A model generated the notes under the pieces. The model was not told the origin of the DNA. It saw only the letters and a list, made by a program, of their open reading frames with translations, and made no database searches. Made by a program: the position numbers and the translations under genes. From Chionis minor (Eukaryota > Chordata > Aves > Charadriiformes > Chionididae), in the NCBI GenBank assembly GCA_013398295.1, contig VZSF01001339.1, positions 1 through 64,000 of the forward strand: DNA of 64,000 nucleotides, given 5' to 3'. The first letter of the stretch is position 1; each line of letters starts with the position of its first letter. This document shows positions 11,605 to 21,719 of this stretch, piece after piece.

Positions 11605-11735
11605 GAATAGCGGTGCTGGAGCAGATCAAAGGTCTGTGGAGCCCCATGTCCCCTCTGAGATATTAGCCAGCCATGGGGACTTGGGGATGAGGAATGAAGC
11701 AAGCGTGCAGTGATCCTGCTGGCAGCGAAAGGGTG
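11605..11735 (-). mobile_element. Ancient CR1-related fossil, opposite strand
   Basis: The segment reads GAATAGCGGTGCTGG, then CAGATCAAAGGTCTG, then AGCCCCATGTCCCCTCTGA, then TTAGCCAGCC, and later GCAGTGATCCTG. The same word order occurs in the well-known old sauropsid CR1/L3-like sequence 'ggccatgctgggtcagaccaaaggtcc...agcccagtatcctgtctc...cagtggcca'. That form is normally the antisense of the LINE. Divergence is heavy and both ends are approximate. Confidence 0.5.
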
Positions 11736-13293
11736 AGGCACACCTCCGGGTCAGCCTGCTGCGCGGCCTTCTCCCGGGACCTCCCTGAATGGCTCTAATC
11801 TCTTTTGCAATGCGGTTATACTTCTGACCTCCCCAGCGAGCAGACCAGCCAATGTCACATTTCATGGTGCCCCGGGTGAAAGGGGACGGTGGCCGCGGCA
11901 TCCGTTCCCCTGGGATTGCGGGAGGATTGGCTGGCGGTGGCAGGGACCCCCTGTGAGCAAGGGGGTAAAAAATAATAATTATAGAAAGTAACAGTTGAGT
12001 TCCTAGAAGTGCCTTGGAATTAGGAATTCCCGTGCTTGCACGTGGCTCGGGGAGCAGGTGGGGACATGGTGGCCTCCCAGCCTCTGCCCTTCGTCGGGGG
12101 ATGCTGCGGGATGGCCATGGGTGTCAAAGGCAGGGGGACGTTCCCTACCCCATGGGCCTGAATCAGGGATGCGGGCTGAGCTCCCACACAAGTGGTGGGA
12201 TGCAGGCACAGTCCCCAGCCACGCCGGGACCCCGGCTCCTGCCCAGTAATGGGCGCTTTGCTCGATGTGGGGTGGGGAGAGCAGCTGTGCGTGCGGGAGG
12301 GCAAATGGGATGGAGCTGGGCAAGGGAAGAATCACTGTTAAAGCAAGTGTCGATGGAAAGCCTGGCTTCTGGACACGCTTTCTTCAGACAATGCCAAAAA
12401 GCATCAAAAGGAGGCGAGATGGGCAGAAGGGAAAGCGTAATTGGATGTTTTGGTAATCCTTTTCTGAAGGAGACACAACGGCTCGTCGGACCGGAACAGG
12501 GTAGCCGCTCATCCGCTCCAGGCTGCTCTGCAGGAGGGCTGGGAAAGCCCCTGCCCCATCGAGCCGGGGGCAGGCAGCTGCCCTCCCCACCGGCATGGCC
12601 ACCAGTGCCGCTCCAGGGCATCCCAGCTTCTCCCTGGGCAAAGGGGACCTGGTCCAGGGGTGGGCAAAGGACGGGCACAGCAACTCCTGGGCAGGAGAGG
12701 GGCCAGTGGGGCTGTCCCACGGCCGCTGCTGCTGCTGGCTTCACCAGCAGTGCCCGTATTCGTCACTGGGGATGTCCCCTTTAGACAAATCTCAAGCCTT
12801 GTGCTTGATTTTATCGGGTGATGGCCAGGCTGAGGTGTCCCTGCACCCTCCCTTGGGTGCCACATGCCCCCACCTCAACTCAGGGCTTTGTCCCTCCTCA
12901 GGGTGATGCGGCTGATGGGCAGTAAACCCTTCGCTGCAGGAACTCAAACCCCATTTTTCTTTGCTTTACCAGCCTGGCCGTGTGTTATCCAGAAGGAGAA
13001 GGGCCTGGGGACCGAAAGTGGGGACAGTGTCTGGTATCTGGACCTGGGGGGAGGCAGGAAGGTGGCGAGGAGAGGTTCTGGTGCTCTCCCCAGATGCCCA
13101 GGATGCTCCCCCCGCCTCTCCATCAAGTTTTTAATCGACGTGGAGAAACCCGTGGCAAAGTCAGTCCCGCTCCCTTCTGCTCACCCGTGAAACTGGATCT
13201 ATTTCCTGGGATTACATGCAGCACCTTAAAGAAAATATTTACAGAATTTATATTCACATCCCGCTCGCCCTCTTCTCAGGGGGCTCTCCCGTG
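11736..13293. other. Anonymous DNA, no recognisable gene
   Basis: GC-rich single-copy DNA. The 256-codon plus-strand open frame at 12014-12784 and its antisense counterparts show no domain or motif I recognise and fit chance expectations for the base composition. Confidence 0.5.
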
Positions 13294-13380
13294 CCCTCCC
13301 TCCCTCCCTCCCGCTCCCACTTCATCTCCCCCCTGCTCGCCTCCTCCCGCTCGCCTTCCCCCCCAACCCTGTCCTGCTAC
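13294..13380 (+). repeat. Pyrimidine-rich tract with (CCCT)n core
   Basis: A (CCCT) run at 13294-13312 is followed by about 70 bp that are almost all C and T. The complement is a purine tract able to form triplex or quadruplex structures. Confidence 0.75.
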
Positions 13381-15354
13381 AATACCCGCCTTTGTGAGAG
13401 GAACAATGTTTACTCTCCACCGAGGATGGGGGGATTGGAAATGAAAAGGGCTGCCTCCCCCTCGCCCCGGCCCCGGGCTGCACTCGACGGTGGGGAGAAG
13501 GAGGAATTCTTGTAGGAATGGCCGGCACGAAGGCAGCCCAGCCGAGGGGATAAATATTCATGCTGGAGGAGAGAGGGAGGAAAGAAAAAGAAAAGGAGGG
13601 CCTGGGGACCGGTATAGTCCAGGGTCCATCATTTTTCTCTGCCGCTTAAGGGTGTGTTGGAAATTCCCCGCCGGCCCCACTGGGTTTACAGATCCATGAG
13701 GCAGAACGGGTGCAGCTCTCTTTTGGCCTAAAGCAGGAGATGAAAGGCATGTCTGGGCTGGGGGGGGCTGTACAGCAGCCCCAGGAGTGGGGAAGGGGAT
13801 CTGGGGCTCGAGCGAGGCGAGGGCTGTGAGAGCCAGCATGTGGCTGCAATTACGGGGATGCTTGCGAGGATGGTGTGCCGGAGCATTGGAAATGCATCGC
13901 TTTCCCTCCCCGCCCTTCCCCAGCGCTGGCTGCATTTCCCCACCAGAAGCCAAGATTTCTCCTGCTGCTCCTTGCTGGGAAGCCATCCAGTTGGAAAAGG
14001 GGAGCGCTGGAGGGAGGGCTGCCCCGCAGCCACGGGCGGGTGGCAGGGATGGGGACCCCAGCCCGGGCACCATGAGGAGCAGTGGCAAGTCTTTAACAAT
14101 AAATGAGTAAAAAAGGCAACCTTTTCCTTTTTCTCGCTGTGAAGGAAAAAGCATCGGGAAAACTGAAGAAGCTCTTATTATGGGATGGCTTCCCCATCTT
14201 CAGTGCCCTCTGCCATCCAGCGCCAGCAGCTCCCAGGGCTCGGTGGCACCTGGGGTCAGGCACCGCTGCTCTTTCCCATCGCAGCGCTGGCCCCCTGCCA
14301 GGTTTTCTGAGCCTTTCCCCACATGAAAGCGGGGGTGGCCGGGGCCCACAGGGTCTGTCACGGGCCAAGGGTGTTTTGGGGTCCCTCGCTGAGGGCTGGT
14401 AGGGCAGGGAGGACACATGGGGTTGCCACCGACGCAGCGATGGGCTTTGGGGCCACCCCTGGTTGGGAGGCTAAGAGCCATCTCCGGAGGTGAACACAGT
14501 TTTGTACAAGCCTCTGTTTCCTAAAAATCCCGGTGTCTAAATATAGTAAGTACTTGGGCATTTTACTCTGGGAAGGGAAAATAGCTCCGGTGCCAAGAGA
14601 GATCCTCTTCTGTTCGCACAGTGTGAGGGCTGCGTGTCCTCCGCCTGCTCCCATCAAGGGGAAACTGCACTGAGAGGGGCCGGCTCATCCCGAGCCCGCT
14701 CTGTCCCCCGGGAACCCCATCCAGGGGGCCTGGGCAAGGTGAGAAACCCCGCACCGCGCTTCGGGCATCCAGTCCAACTGATGTGTGAGCACGCTGAACA
14801 GCGCAGCTCTCTCCTGGAAGCAGCACAACCCTCTTCCCATTTTGTTCCAAAAAAAGGAGAAAATATTTGCTGGTTTAATTCAGGGCTGAGGCAGGAAATC
14901 ATAATTCCCAGGGCCCTCTCTCCCCGCTGATCGGGGACAGCCTGGTCGGGTACCAAATCCTCTTCCCCCAGCAAGAAAGGAGCCTTAGGAAGAGGCATTC
15001 ATCAGGATGTTCATTCAGTCAAATTCCCTCACCGGTCTCCTAAGAGGAGATTTGGGCATGGGGACCCATCCTGTGGTCCAGCTGTGTCCCGGGCAGAAGC
15101 CCCAGCACCTCTCTGGGCACCGTCCATTTTTTACCTGACAAGTGAGAGGATGCAGCTGTCGATCTCCCTGGTTTCCCAACTGGAGAAGTGCGATGAGACC
15201 CCTCAGTCCACCCAAAAAATGTTTTATTCGCCTCATTTCCAGAGGCTAGAGGAAAAACAGGCTGTGCAGAGTGCTGTCACGCAGCAGGATTTAGCCCTGC
15301 TGCCTGGGCAATGCCGGCCCTCGCCCATCCAGGGGCTGTGGGGAGCAGTGTCCC
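13381..15354. other. Anonymous DNA, no recognisable gene
   Basis: GC-rich sequence with antisense open frames up to 198 codons (13558-14154) but no recognisable product. A purine-rich stretch lies at about 13565-13600. No mobile element is evident. Confidence 0.5.
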
Positions 15355-15735
15355 AGCAGCCGGGCGCTGCCGCGGCCATCGGTGCCACAGCTGGTGCTCA
15401 TCAGCTTCGCGTCCCTCTGCCTGGCTGCGGCTCTGGTGTGAAGGGGATGGTGGGTCCCTCTCGGCCCCGATCCTGCCTGTCACCACCAAGGGCTGTGGGT
15501 GGTCTGGGCGACCCACCTTTGCTCCCCAAATGAAGGAAAAGAAACGAGGGGCAGCCACGTTGCCAGCCGCCGGGGCTTTGCGCTCGCCCGGCTCTCCGCC
15601 TCGCTGACCTCCCGGCTGCTTTTCTCCTGCGCTCTCCTTCAAAGCGGGATGCTGACCCGGGAGCTCGGAGCGTCTCCGTGCTGTCACGCCTGGCACTTGG
15701 GCTGCACCCCTCGGTCCAGCGCCCCGTGTGACAGG
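15355..15735. promoter_or_regulatory. Short CpG-island-like stretch
   Basis: CpG is frequent over about 380 bp. My manual count is around 30 CpG in total, near the number expected from base composition in the denser right half (15540-15735), whereas most of the window is CpG-poor. There is no TATA box or flanking exon that I can support. It may be an orphan CpG island or an unannotated promoter; length and direction are uncertain. Confidence 0.35.
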
Positions 15736-16368
15736 TGACCGCAGAGCCAAAACGTGTCCTGAGCCCTGGGAGGGACTAATATTCCCAGGCTGTGCAGGGC
15801 TCCAAGGAGAGCGGCTCCAGTGCAGAGGCTGGGAGGCTTCGCCTCCCTCCATAGATTGTTTTTCGTAATTCCCTGGTGATGCAGAGCTGCAGCTACCGTC
15901 GGATCAACAGCACACCGGGGCTGCCGTGATAACTGCTCGCGGAGCTGGTCCTGGAGACACCCCAGGGAAATGCAGCGTCTGACCGGGAGCGAGCATCATC
16001 CTGGCGGGCTGGGAGGCCAAGATCTCCGCGCTGCTCCAGGAGCAGCCCTCGGCTTGCAGGGATAGCCTGGCTCCAGCCCCCGCTTTCCACTGCCGGGCTG
16101 GAGAGGGTGCGATGCTCTGCAAAGGGCAGCTGCCACAGAAAGGCCACCAAGGTCACCTCCAGAAAGCTGCAGGGATCAGGATTTGCATTCGGTAGCTTTG
16201 CACAGGCGAAAGGCAGCCCAGGCTGTTTGCAGAGCCGTTGGGCTGGGTTGGCTGGAGGAGGCTGTAACAGAGAGCAGGAGTGAGTTAAAGGGTGGAAAGA
16301 GGCCCTGGATTTCTCTGGGAACACAAAGAGGATTAAAACCTCTGGTCCTTATATTGCTTTTTCTATTT
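15736..16368. other. Anonymous DNA, no recognisable gene
   Basis: GC-rich single-copy sequence between the CpG-rich stretch and the CT/T repeat. I see no exon or repeat. Confidence 0.5.
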
Positions 16369-16447
16369 CCTTTCTCTCTCTCTCTCTTTTTTTTTTTTTT
16401 TTTTCTCTCATGGTATTATTTGATGGTTAGGGGGGAAAAAAAAAAAT
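16369..16447 (+). repeat. (CT)n plus T-tract and A-tract low complexity
   Basis: TCTCTCTCTC runs into about 18 consecutive T (about 16387-16404), and an A run follows at about 16436-16446. Confidence 0.85.
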
Positions 16448-17174
16448 CTGGAAACATAACTGCATAAATTGCTGTTATTTCCGGCTATCCCTGCAGAGCC
16501 TGGCTCTCTCCTTACCAGATGGACCGGCTTAGAGAGCCTCCAGCTCCAGCGAGGCTCCTGGGGGCCCCAACGTTGCCCTCTTTTCATTTGCTATGTTGAT
16601 TTTTGCTCCCACCACCTGGGCTTGCAGCGGGAAGCCATCCCGCTCCCTGAGCCAGGTAAGGGAGGCAACTGGGCTCCACGGGCCCCCCCTCGGGGAGGCA
16701 CTGAGCCCTTTGTTGGCTTTAGGAAATGGAGACCACGTAGAGCCTGTGGCTGGCAGCCACTGGGAAATGACGCTGGGGGCAGTTTGGGGTGAGCGCTGGG
16801 GCTGCTGCGAGGCGATGGCTCGGGGGTACAATGCGGCCGTGGCAGTGCTGCAGTGGGACAGCAGCGTGTCCCTGCTCTCCTCTGCAAATACAAAACCTCC
16901 TTGAGGTCTTCTTTCTCCTCACCATGGGTGTGCAAAGGAGTTTGGACCAGTTTGTCCTTGCTCAGGAACAGTATTGCTCCACATGCCTCAGTGATGCCTT
17001 GGGGACCAGGAGGGAGGGCAGGCACAGGGACAAGGGGAGCAGGATGGGAGACGAAGGAGACTACGGCAATGATCTCATGATCAGTGTCCAGCAGGAAGGA
17101 GGAGGTGGACAGATCTCCTGCCCGCCATCTACATGGTGGACTGTCTTTGGGCTCTACATCCTGATACAGGCATT
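16448..17174. other. Anonymous DNA with one splice-like pair
   Basis: A pyrimidine-rich stretch ends in TTGCAG (about 16627) and a GTAAGG donor-like word starts at about 16655. This would bound an exon of under 30 nt, too weak to call. The rest is ordinary single-copy DNA. Confidence 0.4.
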
Positions 17175-17658
17175 GGAATCACAGAATCACTTAGGTTGGA
17201 AGAGACCTTTATGATCATCGAGTCCAACCATCAACCCAACACTGCCAAACCCACCACTAACCCATGTCCCTCAGCACCACGTCTGCCCGGCTTTTAAATA
17301 CCTCCAGGGACGGCGATTCCACCACTGACCTGGGCAGCCTGTTCCAATGCTTGATAACTCTTTCGGTAAAGAAGTTTTTCCTAATATCCAATCTAAACCT
17401 CCCCTGGCACAACTTGAAGCCATTTCCCCTTGTCCTATCACTTATTACTTGGGAAAACAGACCAACCCCCACCTCACTGCAACCTCCTTTCAGGTAGTTG
17501 TAGAGAGCGATAAGGTCTCCCCTCAACCTTCTCTTCTCCAGGCTAAACAAGCCCAGTTCCCTCAGCCACTCCCTGCAAGACTTGTTCTCCAGACCCCTCA
17601 CCAGCTCCGTTGCCCTGCTCTGGACACGCTCCAGCACCTCCATGTCCCTCCCTGGACC
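17175..17658 (-). mobile_element. CR1 LINE, 5'-truncated 3' end, minus strand
   Basis: The + strand starts with GGAATCACAGAATCAC, the reverse of the terminal ATTCTGTG-type octamer repeats that define CR1 3' ends. It continues through TTAGGTTGGAAGAGACC and ATCGAGTCCAACC, diagnostic CR1 words. About 80 bp of 3' UTR is followed by the ORF2 C-terminus. CR1 copies are usually 5'-truncated because reverse transcription starts at the 3' end and aborts, and that is what is seen here. The open ORF2 tail suggests a fairly young copy. Its right edge, near 17655, is approximate. Nearly all of it is repeated at 18475-18934. Confidence 0.95.
17257..17643 (-). pseudogene. CR1 ORF2 C-terminal fragment
   Basis: An uninterrupted 128-codon frame encodes the last part of the CR1 ORF2 protein, downstream of the reverse-transcriptase catalytic core. 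It includes the family-typical strings [40 protein letters not shown] and [14 protein letters not shown]. The catalytic YADD region, the endonuclease and ORF1 are absent because of 5' truncation, so no functional enzyme can be made. The frame ends at its own stop, followed by a short 3' UTR and the octamer repeats. Confidence 0.9.
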
Positions 17659-18054
17659 TGGATGAGCCCCATGGGACTGGCAGCTCCTGCCAGTGTCGAG
17701 TTATTCCCCGTGAGCACACGGCTCCTCGCCGTCCCTGCTGCTGAAGAGCAGCCCCGGCACCGAGCTGACCTGTCCCTTGCTGCAGAAGGCTGTTGCCCAG
17801 TCCTGCCCCACAGGGGCTACTGGCATTGCTGGCTCGTGTGCCACAGCCAGAAATCCCTCCAGTGCAGCAGCAATGATGTGTTCAGCCTCATATGCAAAGA
17901 GAAATACATCTATGTTCCATATGCACAAGAAAGAGGCCTTGAAAACTGGGAGGATGCAGTGATCAATAAATTATAGCTTGGATAATATTTTTCACCATCA
18001 CCAAATAAATCAGATCTTATTTTTCCCCTGTGTCCACAGATTTAATGGCAGGAA
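17659..18054. other. Unique flank beside CR1, repeated after the gap
   Basis: About 400 bp of single-copy-looking sequence runs from the CR1 edge to the N gap. The same sequence appears at 19070-19465. It ends with two AATAAA-like words (about 17964 and 18003). A plus-strand frame stays open to 17976 but has no recognisable product. Confidence 0.7.
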
Positions 18055-18474
18055 NNNNNNNNNNNNNNNNNNNNNNNNNNNNNNNNNNNNNNNNNNNNNN
18101 NNNNNNNNNNNNNNNNNNNNNNNNNNNNNNNNNNNNNNNNNNNNNNNNNNNNNNNNNNNNNNNNNNNNNNNNNNNNNNNNNNNNNNNNNNNNNNNNNNNN
18201 NNNNNNNNNNNNNNNNNNNNNNNNNNNNNNNNNNNNNNNNNNNNNNNNNNNNNNNNNNNNNNNNNNNNNNNNNNNNNNNNNNNNNNNNNNNNNNNNNNNN
18301 NNNNNNNNNNNNNNNNNNNNNNNNNNNNNNNNNNNNNNNNNNNNNNNNNNNNNNNNNNNNNNNNNNNNNNNNNNNNNNNNNNNNNNNNNNNNNNNNNNNN
18401 NNNNNNNNNNNNNNNNNNNNNNNNNNNNNNNNNNNNNNNNNNNNNNNNNNNNNNNNNNNNNNNNNNNNNNNNNN
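18055..18474. other. Assembly gap (420 N)
   Basis: A run of 420 N. Left of it is the end of the first copy of a repeated block, and right of it the second copy begins inside the CR1. Omitting 18055-19465 would give a continuous sequence, because position 18054 corresponds to 19465. Confidence 0.98.
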
Positions 18475-18934
18475 GACCTTTATGATCATCGAGTCCAACC
18501 ATCAACCCAACACTGCCAAACCCACCACTAACCCATGTCCCTCAGCACCACGTCTGCCCGGCTTTTAAATACCTCCAGGGACGGCGATTCCACCACTGAC
18601 CTGGGCAGCCTGTTCCAATGCTTGATAACTCTTTCGGTAAAGAAGTTTTTCCTAATATCCAATCTAAACCTCCCCTGGCACAACTTGAAGCCATTTCCCC
18701 TTGTCCTATCACTTATTACTTGGGAAAACAGACCAACCCCCACCTCACTGCAACCTCCTTTCAGGTAGTTGTAGAGAGCGATAAGGTCTCCCCTCAACCT
18801 TCTCTTCTCCAGGCTAAACAAGCCCAGTTCCCTCAGCCACTCCCTGCAAGACTTGTTCTCCAGACCCCTCACCAGCTCCGTTGCCCTGCTCTGGACACGC
18901 TCCAGCACCTCCATGTCCCTCCCTGGACCTGGAT
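18475..18934 (-). mobile_element. Second copy of the CR1 fragment (probable false duplicate)
   Basis: This is base-for-base the same as 17204-17663 wherever I compared it, at an offset of 1271, including the 128-codon ORF2 tail (18528-18914). The first 29 bp of the element (its 3' end) are hidden in the gap. Identity of an entire CR1 plus flank next to an N gap points to assembly duplication rather than a second insertion. Confidence 0.9.
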
Positions 18935-18935
18935 N

Positions 18936-19062
18936 GAAGTTGCTTTCATCACCTGATGATCAGTTACCCAGCCCATCCTGAGCAGCAATCACGATTCCCT
19001 GCCCCCCGACCAACCCCTGTTTCTATGCTAAGCATGACGTCTATGGTGTGGAATATTCCTTT
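18936..19062 (-). mobile_element. 127-bp LTR piece between two single Ns
   Basis: Near-identical to 20912-21038 inside the downstream solo LTR, differing only in a few bases around 18993-18996. It has an isolated N on each side (18935 and 19063) and an 11-nt direct repeat, TGGACCTGGAT, flanking it (18924-18934 and 19064-19074). Neither end is an LTR terminus, so it is not a normal insertion. It looks like a repeat-derived contig or read placed during gap filling. Confidence 0.85.
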
Positions 19063-19063
19063 N

Positions 19064-19465
19064 TGGACCTGGATGAGCCCCATGGGACTGGCAGCTCCTG
19101 CCAGTGTCGAGTTATTCCCCGTGAGCACACGGCTCCTCGCCGTCCCTGCTGCTGAAGAGCAGCCCCGGCACCGAGCTGACCTGTCCCTTGCTGCAGAAGG
19201 CTGTTGCCCAGTCCTGCCCCACAGGGGCTACTGGCATTGCTGGCTCGTGTGCCACAGCCAGAAATCCCTCCAGTGCAGCAGCAATGATGTGTTCAGCCTC
19301 ATATGCAAAGAGAAATACATCTATGTTCCATATGCACAAGAAAGAGGCCTTGAAAACTGGGAGGATGCAGTGATCAATAAATTATAGCTTGGATAATATT
19401 TTTCACCATCACCAAATAAATCAGATCTTATTTTTCCCCTGTGTCCACAGATTTAATGGCAGGAA
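19064..19465. other. Second copy of the CR1 flank
   Basis: Matches 17653-18054 at an offset of 1411 and then continues into sequence not seen before the gap. With 18475-18934 it makes up the duplicated block. The 11-nt overlap TGGACCTGGAT is shared between the two halves. Confidence 0.9.
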
Positions 19466-20620
19466 CGGTGCCCTTGGTGGTCGTAAAACTCCATCCTCTT
19501 GCTGAAGGGCCTCTCAAACAATTTGTCATTTGGCCTTTGTTTGTTTGCTTTAAAATTAGCCGGTCCAGACATTTAATAGCCCAGGAGCTGAGAAATCCAT
19601 CAACCTCTCCCAGCTTCCAACTATCTCTCTGCACGCTCCGAGGCTGCATCGCAACATGCTGGGTGCAAGAAGTGACGGGGAGGGAGCAAGCTGTGGAGTC
19701 AAGGATCACAGGGGGTATTTTTCATCTGAGCTTTAAGATCGCCTTTCCTCTTTCCATTTCTTTCTTTCTTCCCATCTTTTCTTTCCCCTCTACGGTCACT
19801 TCATCTCTCCAGCTGCCAAGAGCAATACTCTCCTTCCAGCTGCAGTGAGCAAGTCGGGAGCTGACCCTTTCTCATAGGTGTAAACACTGCCTTGTTAAAA
19901 GGGGATAATTACCGGGGTCTAGTTAACCCTGGTGTAAAATCAAAGTGAATAGAGCCCCACTGAGACTTCCAGCCATGCGGACCATGACGCCTGGGCTCTG
20001 GGGTAAACAGCCAAGGCTGCACTGCTTGTCAGCTCAGTGCATTCAGTGGAAAGTTAACTTCTCCCTGAAACAGAAATGCTGTCTTTTGGGCTGATTTATA
20101 CCCCCCAGACACAGGACCAGCCGAGGGGTGGGTCCTTTTCCCATCAGAGAGCCTTGCCAGGATTTTTCTGGCTGTCCCGTCGGGAATGAGCAGGGGTTTA
20201 ACTGCGGGAGGTAGGCAGCATGTCACCGCATAGACAGCAGCCGCTGCTTTGACTTGCTGAGCATTTTCAGCCCCAGAGCCCCTGCACCCTGCGATGGTCC
20301 CGGGGTCCCAGCAGAGGCAAACCCAGAAGCTGGGAGGCTGCAGCTCGGCTGCCGTTGTCCCTGTTTCTTGGAGGAGCTGGTGTGTCACCGGCACAAAGCA
20401 GTTTCTCTCTGGTTGGAGGCCTCCCACGGTCGCCGAGGAGCTGCTGTTCCATTTCTTAGCACCTGCGGTCTCAGCGCTGCCCTGACTCGCATCCCCGCAG
20501 TGCTCCACTTCCCTGGATCACAAGCAGATTTTAGGAATAAGGATGCTCCAAAGGCTTTTCTCCAGCGGCAGAAAGGTGTGTGTGAGAGATGGGAAAGGAG
20601 ACCAGCCCTTTCCCCTGTAT
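19466..20620. other. Anonymous DNA, no recognisable gene
   Basis: Single-copy sequence between the duplicated block and the solo LTR. A pyrimidine-rich patch at about 19740-19815 is the only compositional feature. Open frames reach 159 codons on the minus strand (20029-20508) without recognisable motifs. Confidence 0.5.
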
Positions 20621-20625
20621 CCTTC
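20621..20625. repeat. Left target-site duplication of solo LTR
   Basis: CCTTC directly before the LTR, identical to 21235-21239. A 5-bp duplication is typical of ERVL-type integration. Confidence 0.85.
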
Positions 20626-21234
20626 TGTCATGGTTGAACCCCCGCCAGCAACAAGGACCATGCAGCTGCTCGGTCACTCCCCTCCCAATGCCCCAGCAGG
20701 GTAGGGAGAAGAGGGAGAAAAGGAGGGGAAAGGAAAAAAAATCGTGGGTGGAGATAAAGACAGTTTAATAGAACAGTAAGGGAAGAGGAAAGCAATAATA
20801 ATGATAATGATGATGATGATAATAATAATATTAATAATATTAATAACATTAACAATATTATTAATAATAATAATAATAGTAAAAGAATATACAAAATTAA
20901 GTGATACAACAGAAGTTGCTTTCATCACCTGATGATCAGTTACCCAGCCCATCCTGAGCAGCAATCACAGATCCCTGCCCCCCGACCAACCCCTGTTTCT
21001 ATGCTAAGCATGACGTCTATGGTGTGGAATATTCCTTTGGCCAGCTTGTCCTGTCTATGCTCCCTCTCAGCTTCTATGGGAAGCTGAAAAAGTCCTTGGC
21101 TAATATAAACATAACTTAGTAACAACTGAAACAATCTGTGTTATCACCATCCTTCAACGTTCTTCTGACACTAAAGCCAAAACACAGCAGCTACTAGAAA
21201 GAAAATTAACTCTATCCCGGCTGAAACCAGGACA
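20626..21234 (-). mobile_element. Solo LTR of an avian endogenous retrovirus (ERVL-like)
   Basis: The 609-bp element begins TGTCATGG and ends CCAGGACA, so its ends form an imperfect inverted repeat with TG...CA termini. It is bounded by a perfect 5-bp CCTTC duplication. The sequence matches an LTR family common in birds, recalled in the orientation TGTCCTGGTTTCAGC... to ...ACCATGACA, so the transcriptional sense is minus here. On that strand an ATTAAA poly(A) signal remains (TTTAAT at about 20764-20769), while the expected TATA box (near 20999) has decayed. The internal AAT/ATG simple repeat (20793-20879) belongs to the family's structure. No internal viral genes adjoin it: it is a solo LTR left by recombination between two LTRs. 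The class assignment is less certain than the LTR identity. Confidence 0.9.
20793..20879 (+). repeat. (AAT)n/(ATG)n simple repeat inside the LTR
   Basis: Imperfect AAT and GAT trinucleotides, interrupted, lying within the solo LTR. It is usually length-variable between copies. Confidence 0.9.
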
Positions 21235-21239
21235 CCTTC
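21235..21239. repeat. Right target-site duplication of solo LTR
   Basis: CCTTC directly after the LTR end, matching the left copy at 20621-20625. Confidence 0.85.
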
Positions 21240-21719
21240 CCAGCAGCGTGCTGCAGCCGCTGTCGCATCCCCAGCCGGAGGAGCTGCCGCCCAGGCGTGC
21301 TCAGCAGGGTGGGGAATGGGGGGGTGGCAGCACCCCCATCGGGATGCCCTGAACGAACTGCGGAGCTGCCAGTGCTGCCTCTGCAAAACCAAAGCACCTG
21401 AAGGACGTTCCCGGGCCAGCACGTGGGAGCAGACGCCCTTCAGGCTCTTCCAGCCATATTGAGAGCGAAATCAGCTCCCTGGTGTTATTTTTTCCTATTT
21501 GACCGGTGGGGCCGGTCATAGACAGCTCCAGTAATTCAACCTGAAATGCCAAGAATCCTGTTTCTGCCTCTGCTCGCCGGCGGAGCTCTGCCCACGGCCT
21601 CGGAGCGCGATAAACTGTCTGTGTGAGTCTGGGTTGCGACCGAAGCCCATGGGCTGCAGACATCATGGGAGAGAGGGGCTCTGCAGGCACCCAGCTGAAG
21701 GCATTTTGATTGCTTCCAG
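21240..21719. other. Anonymous DNA, no recognisable gene
   Basis: GC-rich single-copy sequence. A 144-codon minus-strand frame (21301-21735) has no recognisable product. Confidence 0.5.

Noticed and set aside
18475..18934. Independent second CR1 insertion
   Set aside because: It is identical to the first copy including non-CR1 flank and adjoins an N gap, so it is a copied block and not a new insertion.
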